Positions 54,853 through 63,964 of a stretch of DNA of 64,000 nucleotides are shown here, one piece after another. The notes below the pieces were generated by a model. It was not told the origin of the DNA. It was given only the letters and a program-made list of their open reading frames with translations, and did no database searches. Origin of the DNA: Enterocloster aldenensis (GTDB lineage: Bacteria > Bacillota > Clostridia > Lachnospirales > Lachnospiraceae); NCBI RefSeq assembly GCF_003434055.1, contig NZ_QVEX01000003.1, positions 316,331-380,330 of the forward strand, in the 5' to 3' direction. The position numbers and the translations under genes are program-made. The number at the start of each line of letters is the position of its first letter. The stretch's first letter is position 1.

Positions 54853-56799
54853 ATGCGTTTACATATTGGGGAAAAAATCAAACAACAAAAGGCCATGCTT
54901 ATTTCCGGAAAGAAATACAGGCCCCTTATGGAAGACCGCGTGCAGCGCATGGCTGTATATCTTATGATTGGATTTTTTGCATTCATGTTTGTATGCACAA
55001 TCATTTCCCGTGCTTCCCATTCTTTTACAACTGCCCTTGTTTCAGTATCTTCCATGACAAGCAAAACGTTAATGAACAGGGCTGAAATGGAAGGGATTAT
55101 CCATGCGGCAGCAGAGAAGGGGATTAGCCTTCCGGATGGCCTTAAGGTGGTGTCCGTCAATGCAGGGAAGGGAAGGGCGGTAGACAAAGGCGAAGTACTG
55201 ATAGAATTTGATATATTTTCCGTGGAAGAACAGATTAAGAAACTGGAAGAAGAAATCCATATCCTTAACCTGAGAATCAATTTATCAGGAAACAATGGCG
55301 GCAATGATGTGATAGAGGCACAGCGTACGCTTGTGGATGCCCAAAAGGCGTATGAGCGCATTGCTGCGAAGTATGCCAGGACAGAGATACGATTAAAAGA
55401 AGATTATACAAAACTTGAAGAAACACTGGCAGATGCGGAAAAAAATCTTATTAAGAAGGCAGAAGCGCTCGTGAAGGAAGCGAGGGAAAACCTGGATATC
55501 ACAAGGGAGGACGCGGAGGACGCCATCCGTGCCGCAGAACAGGCGCTGGATGAGGAATCAGAAAATCTTGATGATTCAGAGGATGGTTATCAGCAGGCAT
55601 TAGAAACATATGAACAGGCGAAAGAAGATCTTAATATGGCAAAACAGAAAGTCAGCGAAATTAAGGAAGCGATTGCAGGGAAGCAGCCCGATGATGACGC
55701 GGATTATACGGAGGAGCTGAAGGCGGCAGAGGAAGAACTTTCCATTGCGCAAAAGGCATATAACCAGGCCCAAAAGGAGCTTTCAAAAGCAGACTATACC
55801 TCATCGTCCTATGACAGGGCAGACGATAACCTGGACTCCATCAAGAGACGCTGGAGACATAAAACTGAAAAAGCCAAAGATGCTCTTTATGAAGCAGAAA
55901 CAGTGCTGGAAGCAGTCCGGGAAGGAAAAGATTTCTCAACTGAATCTGCGGTCAGTGAGGCTCAGGCTGCCATTGATGCTGCAAGAGAAGCATTAAACCG
56001 TGCCCGGCGTGAGTCTGAGGATAACCAATATTCTGAGGAGGAAGAACTCTATGCTGCGGGAAGGGCAATTGAGACTGCGCAGGCAGTACTGGAGGATGCC
56101 CGGAGACAGGCTGATGTATTGCAGAAGGAAGATGAGATTGACAGGCTTACCTATGAATCTGAGCGGTCAGATAAGGAAAAATCGCGTGTTGCATTACAGG
56201 GAATTTTGGATAATGGGGGATGCCTTTTGGCCCCGGCCCCTGGAACGGTGGTGAGGACGCTGGAACGTGGGGATAAAACAAAGGAGGGGGAAGATGCAGT
56301 CATACTTTCCTGTGCTGACAGAGGATTTGTTTTTGAAGGAAAACTGGATAAAGATTCAGCACGCCACTTTTCAGCCGGGGACAAGGGAGAGCTTCATTAC
56401 GGATTGGATGGAAGCTCACAAAAAGCAGATGTGGAGATTCATTCCATCAGTCCGCAGGACGAGTCGGACCAGGTTTTAGTAACTGCGGTTCTGCCAGAGG
56501 GAAGTTATTCTTCCGGTATGCCGGCACAGCTTTTTATGAGCAGGAAAAGCGAGACGTATCAAAATTGTCTGCCTCTTACCGCACTCAGAAGTGATTCCGG
56601 CGGAGACCACGTTTTCGTACTCCGCAAACAAAGCTCCGTACTGGGAACAGAATGGGTCATTGCCAGGGTAGATATAACAGTTAAGGAAAGGGACAGCCAG
56701 ACGATGTATGTTGAGGGCGCGCTTACTTATTCGGATCAGGTGGTCATAAACTCGAATAAGATCATATCGGAAGGAGACAGGGTCCGTATTGAAAATTGA
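54853..56799 (+). CDS. HlyD-like membrane-fusion/adaptor protein with very long coiled coil
   Basis: This 648-residue protein has one membrane segment (about 32-52). A short lipoyl-like half follows (VVSVNAGKGRAVDKGEVLIE near 98-117), then an Ala/Glu-rich coiled coil of about 300 residues (about 120-425). The second lipoyl half (LLAPAPGTVVRTLERGDKTK) and beta-barrel domains with IHSISPQDESDQVL come after it. This is the RND/HlyD-type adaptor layout, but the hairpin is unusually long. ATG 54853 has ATAGGAGATG upstream; the open frame back to 54817 overlaps the previous gene. Adaptors usually serve exporters such as MacB, yet this operon encodes an importer-type ATPase. Confidence 0.85.
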   Translation: MRLHIGEKIKQQKAMLISGKKYRPLMEDRVQRMAVYLMIGFFAFMFVCTIISRASHSFTTALVSVSSMTSKTLMNRAEMEGIIHAAAEKGISLPDGLKVVSVNAGKGRAVDKGEVLIEFDIFSVEEQIKKLEEEIHILNLRINLSGNNGGNDVIEAQRTLVDAQKAYERIAAKYARTEIRLKEDYTKLEETLADAEKNLIKKAEALVKEARENLDITREDAEDAIRAAEQALDEESENLDDSEDGYQQALETYEQAKEDLNMAKQKVSEIKEAIAGKQPDDDADYTEELKAAEEELSIAQKAYNQAQKELSKADYTSSSYDRADDNLDSIKRRWRHKTEKAKDALYEAETVLEAVREGKDFSTESAVSEAQAAIDAAREALNRARRESEDNQYSEEEELYAAGRAIETAQAVLEDARRQADVLQKEDEIDRLTYESERSDKEKSRVALQGILDNGGCLLAPAPGTVVRTLERGDKTKEGEDAVILSCADRGFVFEGKLDKDSARHFSAGDKGELHYGLDGSSQKADVEIHSISPQDESDQVLVTAVLPEGSYSSGMPAQLFMSRKSETYQNCLPLTALRSDSGGDHVFVLRKQSSVLGTEWVIARVDITVKERDSQTMYVEGALTYSDQVVINSNKIISEGDRVRIEN

Positions 56800-58030
56800 C
56801 AGGTTTGCTCATTACCGGACGTTGACAATATCATCATTACTGGCAGCAGTTCTTTGGTGTACCGCATGTTCTTTCTATAGTACGGCCATAAGTTACTGTA
56901 CAAGTGTGGGCATTAAATGGGAAACGAGCGGTGTCAGCCCCTCAGGGCTTATCAGGCAGCAGACATATGCAAGGCAGGATGGAGCAGGAAACCAGCCGGA
57001 GGTCACCTTATGGCAGACATACCCGGAACAGGAAGTAATGGCTTCAGATAACCAGAAAATGAATGTAAATGTAGTTGCTGTCTTTGGAGACTATGGGGAT
57101 ATATCATCCTCCATGCTGATTGCCGGTGCTTATCCGGCCAGATCGGATGTGTCTGGATGTGCAGTCAGTACCGGCCTGGCATTCTCCTTGTGGGGAAGTA
57201 CCAACGCGATTGGGATGCCGGTAAGGGTGGAAGGAAAGCAGTTCTATGTCCGAGGCACATTTGAGGAGGAAGAACCAAGGTTATTCTTACAGGCGCAGGC
57301 TGAATCGGAAGAACCCTTATCCAATATGCAGCTGACATTTACAGGTCCGGGAGCAAGGGAAAGGACAAATCAGTATCTCTCATCGGCAGGTTTTCCGGAG
57401 GGACGGATTCTTGACCTGACATTATTTGCATGGGTACTTGGTATGATATTCAGGCTTCCTGCAATCATTCTGGCATTTGGAATCCTTGGGCGCGTGATTA
57501 TGTATGGAAAAAGGCTTTGCCATTATCCTATCCTGCTGGCAATGTATCTTTTAATGGCGTTTGGAATATTGGCCGGATTATGGTTTTGTATAGACCTGCC
57601 TAAGTTTCCTTCCGATTTTATCCCTGCCATGTGGTCTGATTTTGGATTCTGGGGAAATCTGTTTGAGGAGCAGGGAAAAAATATGGTCTCCTGGATGACG
57701 GCAGGGCCTGCCTTCCGGGATATGGAGCTTTGGACCTCGTCGTTTATGGCAGTGCTGCTTTCTGTGTGCGCCTCTGCCTTTACGGCAGCCGCAGCAATGC
57801 TGGTATCCATACGCTCATACAAAAGAATGATTTTCTTTTGTATGGCATATACACTGACGATTTGCCTGATATCATTCAAGATAGCATCTGTTCACAATAT
57901 GACCTTTTGCAAAGCAATGTATCTGATGCCATGCCTGTGGATATGTGTGGATTTTCTGTTCTATTATCTGAAAGAAACATTTGCCGCCGCTGATGGTGAA
58001 GGGAGGGTTTTGGATGAGGAAAAAACATGA
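56789..58030 (+). CDS. MacB/FtsX-like ABC permease without its own ATPase
   Basis: This 413-residue membrane protein has TM1 at about 9-30, then a 170-residue extracytoplasmic domain. That domain has the MacB-type signature VVAVFGDYGD ... GCAVSTGLAFSLWGSTNAIG and VRVEGKQFYVRGTFEEEEPR. Further TM segments lie near 211-235, 245-266, 318-345, 350-367 and 372-393. TTG 56789 starts inside the adaptor gene, with AAGGAGA before it. MacB-type permeases pair with a LolD/MacB-type ATPase, but none is encoded nearby. It may be a mechanotransmission partner of the adaptor, use an ATPase from elsewhere, or share the MalK-like one. Confidence 0.78.
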   Translation: MKIDRFAHYRTLTISSLLAAVLWCTACSFYSTAISYCTSVGIKWETSGVSPSGLIRQQTYARQDGAGNQPEVTLWQTYPEQEVMASDNQKMNVNVVAVFGDYGDISSSMLIAGAYPARSDVSGCAVSTGLAFSLWGSTNAIGMPVRVEGKQFYVRGTFEEEEPRLFLQAQAESEEPLSNMQLTFTGPGARERTNQYLSSAGFPEGRILDLTLFAWVLGMIFRLPAIILAFGILGRVIMYGKRLCHYPILLAMYLLMAFGILAGLWFCIDLPKFPSDFIPAMWSDFGFWGNLFEEQGKNMVSWMTAGPAFRDMELWTSSFMAVLLSVCASAFTAAAAMLVSIRSYKRMIFFCMAYTLTICLISFKIASVHNMTFCKAMYLMPCLWICVDFLFYYLKETFAAADGEGRVLDEEKT

Positions 58031-58886
58031 ATACAGTGTTTGGCTTAGGGAACAAATGGTGCCATGGCTGTTTTTGCTGCCGAGCCTGCTGTTCGTAAGC
58101 ATTATGGTTCTGATTCCTATGCTGGATGCTCTGCGCCGTTCCTTTTTTCTGGCTGCCAGTGACCGGTTTGTAGGATTTCAGAACTATCTGGCAGTATTGA
58201 GAAACCATGCGTTTAAGCTGGCGGCAGCCAATACAGCAAAATTTATCTTAGTCTGCATACCGCTTCTGTTACTCTTTTCCCTGGCTGTTTCACTGATGCT
58301 GGCATCCTTCAGGGAAAAGCGCGGTATGTTCAAGACCTCGTTTCTTGTGCCCATGGCGGTTCCCGTTGCTTCGATTGTGCTTTTGTGGCGGGTGTTCTTT
58401 CACAAAAATGGACTTCTCAACGCATTCTTTGCACTTTGGGGCATGGTTCCGGTTGATTGGGTTGGAAGTAAGGCAGCCTTTGGCGTGGTGGTTTTTGCTT
58501 ATCTGTGGAAAAATTTCGGATATGATATGGTACTGTGGCTGTCAGGACTCAGTGCCATAAATCCGGCATTATATGAGGCGGCGCAGATAGACGGAGCAGG
58601 AAGCATACAGCGGTTTGTAAGGATTACACTCCCCAATCTCATGCCCACATTATTTACCATTACAGTGCTGTCGCTGCTCAATTCCTTTAAGGTATTCAGG
58701 GAGGCTTATCTGATTGCGGGAGGTTATCCGGATGACAGTATTTACATGCTTCAGCATTTATTCAATAACTGGTACGGTAATCTGGATGTGGATAAAATGT
58801 GTGCCGGAGCTGTGATGATGGCAATTCTGGTATTTATTTTAATCTTACTGATGCAAAAAATCATGGACAGAGGAGAGCGGATATGA
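58014..58886 (+). CDS. ABC importer permease, MalF/UgpA type
   Basis: This 290-residue inner-membrane permease of a carbohydrate-type importer has about six TM segments, starting with MVPWLFLLPSLLFVSIMVLI. The cytoplasmic EAA loop reads LYEAAQIDGAGSIQRFVRIT near 193-212, the docking site for a MalK-like ATPase. ATG 58014, with GGGAGGG upstream, lies inside the preceding permease gene; the longer frame from 57981 is less likely. Its stop overlaps the next start (ATGA). It should form a heterodimer with the next protein and take substrate from the large lipoprotein. Confidence 0.9.
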   Translation: MRKKHEYSVWLREQMVPWLFLLPSLLFVSIMVLIPMLDALRRSFFLAASDRFVGFQNYLAVLRNHAFKLAAANTAKFILVCIPLLLLFSLAVSLMLASFREKRGMFKTSFLVPMAVPVASIVLLWRVFFHKNGLLNAFFALWGMVPVDWVGSKAAFGVVVFAYLWKNFGYDMVLWLSGLSAINPALYEAAQIDGAGSIQRFVRITLPNLMPTLFTITVLSLLNSFKVFREAYLIAGGYPDDSIYMLQHLFNNWYGNLDVDKMCAGAVMMAILVFILILLMQKIMDRGERI

Positions 58887-59734
58887 GAGAGGATATGAAA
58901 AAATGGCTTCTTGGCGTGCCCCTTGTTTTGATTGCGGTTTTTATATGGATGCCTCTTTGGATGCTGATATCCGGGACCTTTATGGGAGGGGCAGAGTTGT
59001 CTGAAAACCTTGCGCCTGTCCTGGAAGGCAGGGGAGGAACGGCTGTATGGCCTGTAATTGCGCGTTATCCCACACTGGCGGCATATGTGGAACTATTATT
59101 GGATACGCCCCAGTTTTTTACGGTATTCTGGAATTCCTGCAGGCAGGTTTTCCCAATCATACTCGGTCATGTCCTTTTGGGCGCTCCTGCGGCATGGGCG
59201 TTTGCAAAGTTTCACTTTCGCGGAAAAAAAATACTCTATACATTGTATATTGTCCTGATGCTGATGCCATTTCAGGTAACCATGGTTTCCAGCTATCTTG
59301 TCCTGAATAAGCTGGGCCTGATTGATACTGTATGGGCGGTCATACTGCCCGGCGCGGCATCAACGCTTCCGGTATTCATTATGACACGTTTTTTCATGGA
59401 CATACCGGCGGCGGTCATGGAGGCGGCGGCCGTGGATGGGGCTTCCTCATTTCAGACATTTTTACGGTTTGGGCTTCCGCTGGGCGCGCCGGGCATTCTG
59501 TCGGCTGTGGTATTAGGGTTTTTGGAATACTGGAACGCAATAGAGGCGCCGCAGGCTTTCTTAAAAAACCAGGCGCTCTGGCCGCTGTCATTGTATATGT
59601 CAAATATCACAGCGGATAACGCCGGGGTATCATTAATCGCGTCACTGATTACGCTGATGCCACCTCTTTTGATATTCCTGTCCGGTCAGAAATATCTGGA
59701 GCAGGGCATTATATCTTCCGGAATGAAGGATTAA
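58883..59734 (+). CDS. ABC importer permease, MalG/UgpE type
   Basis: This 283-residue permease has about six TM segments. The EAA loop is VMEAAAVDGASSFQTFLRFG near 188-207. MLMPFQVTMVSSYLVLNKLG and the C-terminal EQGIISSGMKD are typical of MalG-type subunits (final GAVKG-like end). ATG 58883 has AGAGGAGAGCGG upstream and overlaps the preceding stop. It pairs with the MalF-type protein. The ATPase gene follows after 14 bases. Confidence 0.9.
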   Translation: MREDMKKWLLGVPLVLIAVFIWMPLWMLISGTFMGGAELSENLAPVLEGRGGTAVWPVIARYPTLAAYVELLLDTPQFFTVFWNSCRQVFPIILGHVLLGAPAAWAFAKFHFRGKKILYTLYIVLMLMPFQVTMVSSYLVLNKLGLIDTVWAVILPGAASTLPVFIMTRFFMDIPAAVMEAAAVDGASSFQTFLRFGLPLGAPGILSAVVLGFLEYWNAIEAPQAFLKNQALWPLSLYMSNITADNAGVSLIASLITLMPPLLIFLSGQKYLEQGIISSGMKD

Positions 59735-59748
59735 TAGAGGATTGATTT

Positions 59749-60867
59749 ATGGAAAACAGGAATTTTGCAGGCAATCTGCAGATAAGCAAGGTGAATAAAT
59801 GGTATCCTGGTGATGTCCATGCTGTTAAGGATATGGACATGGAAATAAAGAGAGGGGAATTTATTGTATTTGTAGGCCCTTCCGGCTGCGGAAAGACAAC
59901 GCTGCTGCGCATGATTGCAGGACTTGAAAGCATAAGCAGCGGCGAGGTCATTATGGATGGCAGGATTGTGAACAAGGTTCCGCCAAAGAACCGCGATATC
60001 GCCATGGTATTCCAGAATTACGCCCTTTATCCCAATATGAAAGTAAAAGATAATATTGCCTTTCCCCTTAAAATGCAGCACATCGGCAAACAGGAAAGGG
60101 AGGGAAGGGTAGCAGAAGTGGCGCAAAAGCTGGAGCTGGATGATCTGCTAGAAAGGAAACCGGGGGCCCTATCCGGCGGTCAGCGCCAGCGTGTTGCCCT
60201 TGCGCGGGCCATGATAAGAAAACCCGGACTTTTTCTCATGGATGAGCCGTTAGCCAATCTGGATGCGAAGCTACGCACAGAAATGCGCCGGGAGATTATA
60301 AGGCTTCAGCGGGAACTGGGCGTAACAACCATATATGTTACACATGATCAGACGGAGGCAATGACGATGGGTACGCGTATCGCCGTAATAAATGGCGGCG
60401 TGTTACAGCAGTTTGGAACGCCGCAGGAAATATATAGAAATCCGGCGAACCTGTTTGTTGCAACATTCATAGGATCACCTAATATGAATGTGTGGGACAC
60501 AGAGCTTGTTTCAAATAGCGGACAACATTATCTGACCCTGGGAAATGTCCGTATTCCAATGGATAAAAGCAGCCTGACCGTAAGAGGAGTACATGGGTCT
60601 GTTAAGGCCGGTATCCGTCCGGAACATGTTATGCCGGCTGCACCGGATGAGCCTCATGCGGTACGGATGAAAATCAGCATTTTAGAAAATACCGGGCGTG
60701 AAGTGGCAGTTTTCCTCACGGCGTCTGGCATACCGGATATTACGATGGTAACAGGCGCGGATTTCTCAGGCCAGGTCGGGCAGGAGGTATATATCCGGTT
60801 AAAGCCGGAAAGGATACACCTATTTAGTACAGAGACAGGATGTGCATATGGAGATGTTTATGTATAG
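59749..60867 (+). CDS. ABC importer ATPase, MalK/UgpC type
   Basis: The 372-residue ATPase has Walker A GPSGCGKTTLL at 43-53, Q-loop MVFQNYALYPNM near 85-96, signature LSGGQRQRVALARAM near 136-150, Walker B LFLMDEPLANLDAKL near 156-170 and H-loop YVTHDQTEAM near 192-201. A C-terminal OB-fold regulatory domain (about 240-372, with VKAGIRPEHV) follows, as in MalK. It powers the MalFG-like pair. It is the only ATPase in the operon, so the MacB-like permease has no dedicated motor here. Confidence 0.94.
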   Translation: MENRNFAGNLQISKVNKWYPGDVHAVKDMDMEIKRGEFIVFVGPSGCGKTTLLRMIAGLESISSGEVIMDGRIVNKVPPKNRDIAMVFQNYALYPNMKVKDNIAFPLKMQHIGKQEREGRVAEVAQKLELDDLLERKPGALSGGQRQRVALARAMIRKPGLFLMDEPLANLDAKLRTEMRREIIRLQRELGVTTIYVTHDQTEAMTMGTRIAVINGGVLQQFGTPQEIYRNPANLFVATFIGSPNMNVWDTELVSNSGQHYLTLGNVRIPMDKSSLTVRGVHGSVKAGIRPEHVMPAAPDEPHAVRMKISILENTGREVAVFLTASGIPDITMVTGADFSGQVGQEVYIRLKPERIHLFSTETGCAYGDVYV

Positions 60868-61453
60868 AATATATTCAACAGGTATAGAAACCGCGGCTGC
60901 ATCAACAATACTGATACCGATTCTTTTTTTATATCAAATATTTATTTTCCACAACATAAAAAAGACGGCTTCCTATGTTATTTTTACGTTATATTTGACT
61001 GCAATGTGCTTTTTGGTGGGTTTTCCAAGTGCAGCAGGGATTAAAATTGGTTGGTCTTATAATTTTATTCCTCTTTATGGTATGCTGACCGATATAACGA
61101 ATAGCTATCTGAATATTTTGCTTTTTATTCCTTTAGGTATATCTGTTCCATGCTTATGGCCCGATTATAGAAGCATGATGAAAACAGTGGGGTTGGGCCT
61201 GATGACATCATTTGGTATTGAAATACTACAGATATTTACCTTTCGTGCAACCGATATCAATGACTTGATAACGAATGCGGCAGGTACGTTGGCCGGGTAT
61301 CTGATTGGCAGGATGATCATAAAAATGATTCCTCAATTAGATGGACTTGGCTGCAGGAAAAGTGAGTTATATCTTTTATATGGAACAGTGGCTATGGTCA
61401 TGTTTTTCTTCCAGCCGTTTATTTTGTTATTATCAGAGCCCTTTTATCCATAG
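60848..61453 (+). CDS. VanZ-like membrane protein
   Basis: The protein has about 200 residues and five to six hydrophobic segments. It carries the VanZ core YNFIPLYGMLTDITNSYLNI, ILLFIPLGISVPCLW and the signature FGIEILQIFTFRATDINDLI, then NAAGTLAGYLIG. VanZ-like proteins are linked to teicoplanin tolerance and membrane/wall homeostasis; the mechanism is unknown. The start overlaps the ATPase gene's 3' end (ATG 60848, or 60842 or 60857), so it belongs to the same transcript. Coding becomes more AT-rich than in the ATPase gene. Confidence 0.85.
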   Translation: MEMFMYRIYSTGIETAAASTILIPILFLYQIFIFHNIKKTASYVIFTLYLTAMCFLVGFPSAAGIKIGWSYNFIPLYGMLTDITNSYLNILLFIPLGISVPCLWPDYRSMMKTVGLGLMTSFGIEILQIFTFRATDINDLITNAAGTLAGYLIGRMIIKMIPQLDGLGCRKSELYLLYGTVAMVMFFFQPFILLLSEPFYP

Positions 61454-61488
61454 ATACAAGGGGTTTTGGCTGCTTTTCCCAGAGGGGG

Positions 61489-61521
61489 AGAAGCAATGAT
61501 TGTCTGTCTGAACTGCTTCTA
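61489..61521 (+). terminator. Weak terminator-like hairpin after the VanZ-like gene
   Basis: AGAAGCA (61489-61495) pairs with TGCTTCT (61514-61520) and is followed by ATTTATTTT. It lies between convergent genes and overlaps the stop of the LysR relic. Confidence 0.4.
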
Positions 61522-62103
61522 TTTATTTTCTATCCCGCACTGTAATTGGTGTAGGAACTTGTTGGATGCCCGCGAAAAGACCTGATGCTTTTTCCATATG
61601 ATACAGAGGCCGGACTCCAGGGCTGGGGAAAGCGGCTTGAAGCAGAGTCTGCTTTCTCCTGTGGTATTAATCAGCTTATCCAGCGGGCTGTCTTTCCGCA
61701 TTAGGACGCCCCAGGTGTCTTTCATGGGGAACCTCATGTATTCATATTTTGCCACATCCACAGAACCTACCAGAAGGCCGAAGTCGATTAAGCCTTTATC
61801 CAATCTTTCCATAACACTCTCAGCATCGCCACTGTAAATATGATAATGAATCAGAGGATGTTTTTTCTGCAGATTCTGGGCGGCCTGTGCCAAAAAGGAA
61901 ATTGCATCTGTTACCCCGCATCCGATATATACCTCGCCGTTGATATTTTCATTAGAAGAAGTGAGTTCGGCTTTGGTTTTCTCCATCAGTTCAACCATTT
62001 CTTCGGCGCGTTTGCGAAGCAGCATCCCCTCCTCCGTCAATGTAACCTTTTCAAGTATGCAGTTCCATTCTGTATATGTATTTGATATCAGGTATGACTC
62101 CAA
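61519..62103 (-). pseudogene. LysR-family regulator relic
   Basis: The 194-residue frame has the linker helix VTLTEEGMLLRKRAEEMVEL and the first part of a LysR effector domain (NGEVYIGCGVTDAISFLAQA). It lacks the N-terminal winged helix that binds DNA. RKDSPL joins directly to DKLINTTGESRLCFKPLSPA, which in homologues lies about 60-80 residues further on, so an in-frame internal deletion is likely. Only a degraded sequence precedes the start, and no ribosome site is seen. The gene should be non-functional. It probably once controlled the divergent DhaK-like operon. Confidence 0.75.
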
Positions 62104-62247
62104 TTATAATAAACGGCAAAGGAGATGCTTGAAATGAAGCTGAACAGGCATTTGAAACATTACTTTGCCGGATGTTTATTTTCAGTTTCTGAAAAGATTT
62201 TCATCCTTTTTTCTGTTAAAGTAAAATAAATAAGGGGGATGAAGCTT

Positions 62248-63270
62248 ATGCAGCGAATGATTAACAACACGGAGACAGTAATTGATGAAATGCTGGAAGG
62301 ATATGTGAACAGCTATCCAGATGAATATCGGAAATTGGATCAAGGCAATATTCTGATGCGCAGGAATACAGAGGACAGGGTTTCCGTTATTATTGGGGCA
62401 GGAGGCGGCAATGAACCTTGGCCCATAGGATATGTAGGAAAGGGCCTGGCCGATGCGTGTGCATTAGGCAATGTATTTGTGGCTCCTGCGGCCAAGGCTA
62501 TTTTAAACACAATCCGGAATGTGCCTAACAAACATGGAGTCCTGTGTATTGCTACCAATCATGCGGGCGATGTGTTGAATTTTGAACTGGTTGCTGAATT
62601 GGCTGAAATGGAAGGAATCCGTACAAAAAGAATATATATTTCAGACGACATAACTTCTTCACCTGAGAAGAAGGAGCGAAGAGGCGTAGCCGGTGTTGCA
62701 CTGGCAGTGAAGATTGCTTCGGCAGCAGCAGCTTGTGGGCTGTCTCTGGATGATACGGCTGCAATTGCAGAATTAGTCAATGATAATCTTTATACCTGCA
62801 GTGTTACCACTTCGCCTGCCTATGTTCTGGAAACTGGAAAGAAAGCATACGACCTGCCGGAGGGGATAGTTGAGTACGGCATGGGGTTTAATGGTGAGAT
62901 GGGGATAGAGAGAAGCTGCTTTGCATCAGCAGATGAGATTGCCTGCCACGTGGTAGATTTACTCTTGAAAGACACGAAATTAACAGCAGGGGATGAGATT
63001 TCCGTGTTTTTAAATCTGTTTAAAGCCACTACAGTAATAGAAAGTTATGTATTGCAGAAGCAGATATTAAAACTTTTGGCGGAGAAGGGGATTCATGTTA
63101 GTGATTCTTATGTGGAGTCTCTCTTTCCTACCCAGGGGGCAGGTGGATTTTCACTTACTTTTTTAAAAATGGACGAGCGGTACCGCAGTTTTTACAATCA
63201 GCCGGCATACTCGCCATTGTTCAAAATGGCAGGGAAGGAGAAAGCGGATTATGAATCAAATGGATTATAA
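62248..63270 (+). CDS. DhaK-like protein lacking the substrate-binding histidines
   Basis: DhaK binds dihydroxyacetone through a histidine and receives phosphate from DhaL. This protein of about 340 residues has the fold, with ATNHAGDVLNFE keeping the catalytic Asp108. However, GGGSGHEP of true DhaK is GAGGGNEPWP here (Asn55), and GIHGEPG is GFNGEMG (Asn215). Both active-site histidines, equivalent to His56 and His218 of E. coli DhaK, are therefore Asn, so covalent hemiaminal binding of dihydroxyacetone is impossible. A different substrate is likely. ATG 62248, with AGGGGG upstream, is preferred over 62239. The DhaL-like gene overlaps its 3' end by 20 bases. Confidence 0.85.
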   Translation: MQRMINNTETVIDEMLEGYVNSYPDEYRKLDQGNILMRRNTEDRVSVIIGAGGGNEPWPIGYVGKGLADACALGNVFVAPAAKAILNTIRNVPNKHGVLCIATNHAGDVLNFELVAELAEMEGIRTKRIYISDDITSSPEKKERRGVAGVALAVKIASAAAACGLSLDDTAAIAELVNDNLYTCSVTTSPAYVLETGKKAYDLPEGIVEYGMGFNGEMGIERSCFASADEIACHVVDLLLKDTKLTAGDEISVFLNLFKATTVIESYVLQKQILKLLAEKGIHVSDSYVESLFPTQGAGGFSLTFLKMDERYRSFYNQPAYSPLFKMAGKEKADYESNGL

Positions 63271-63892
63271 ACAGTGTCGGGAAATGATTTTATATGTAGC
63301 TCAAAAGATAGTAGAAAGCGAGCCTTATCTAACAGAAATTGATATGGAGATTGGTGATGGTGATCATGGAACGGGTATGAAGCGCGGATTTTCAAATGTT
63401 ATGAAGACGTTGAAGGAAAGATGCCCTGAAAGTATGGAAGAGGTGTTCCGCGTGACTGGCTGGACCCTGTTAGATACAATGGGAGGGGCTTCCGGTGTTT
63501 TGTTCGGGACTGTATTTATTAGCGGGATTTCGAAAAGAGATAATCATCTTTTCTGGAATTTAGAAGATTTCTCACAGGTATTCAATCGCTCTCTTCTGGC
63601 TCTTAAGGAAAGGGGGAAGGCGAAGGTGGGAGACAAAACCATGGTGGATGCATTGGAGCCGGCTGCGGAAGCTCTGAGGTTAGCTGCGGCTAAGGGAAAA
63701 GGATTGAAGGAAGGATTTTCACAGGCAGCAGAATGTGCCGGTAAGGGGGTAGAATACAGTAAAAATGTGAAGGCACGATTTGGAAGAGCTAAGTATTTTG
63801 GGGAAAAAGCAATTGGGCTACAGGATGCCGGAGCTACTTCTGTGTGGATTATATTCCGCTCCATGAGCCAGTGGATTGAGGAGAATATATAA
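63251..63892 (+). CDS. DhaL-like kinase subunit
   Basis: DhaL holds the nucleotide and two Mg ions and donates phosphate to the substrate bound on DhaK. The 213-residue protein has MEIGDGDHGTGMKRGF near 32-47 with Asp36, Asp38 and His39, MGGASGVLFGT near 79-89, KVGDKTMVDAL near 122-132 and AIGLQDAGATS near the C-terminus. These nucleotide-site residues are intact, unlike the His-less partner. AGGGAAGGAG precedes the start inside the dhaK-like gene, so the subunits are made together. No DhaM is visible, so ATP or a remote PTS donor may be used. Confidence 0.88.
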   Translation: MNQMDYKQCREMILYVAQKIVESEPYLTEIDMEIGDGDHGTGMKRGFSNVMKTLKERCPESMEEVFRVTGWTLLDTMGGASGVLFGTVFISGISKRDNHLFWNLEDFSQVFNRSLLALKERGKAKVGDKTMVDALEPAAEALRLAAAKGKGLKEGFSQAAECAGKGVEYSKNVKARFGRAKYFGEKAIGLQDAGATSVWIIFRSMSQWIEENI

Positions 63893-63964
63893 TGCAGGTT
63901 TAAAAATGGGTTGAAGGCAGAGGCCTTAACTATACAATAAAACAATAACAGGAGGATAAGAAGA

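Noticed and set aside
48581..61453. Vancomycin-resistance cluster suggested by VanR-, VanS- and VanZ-like genes
   Set aside because: There is no ligase, dehydrogenase or dipeptidase gene, and the VanZ-like gene is 10 kb away in a transport operon.
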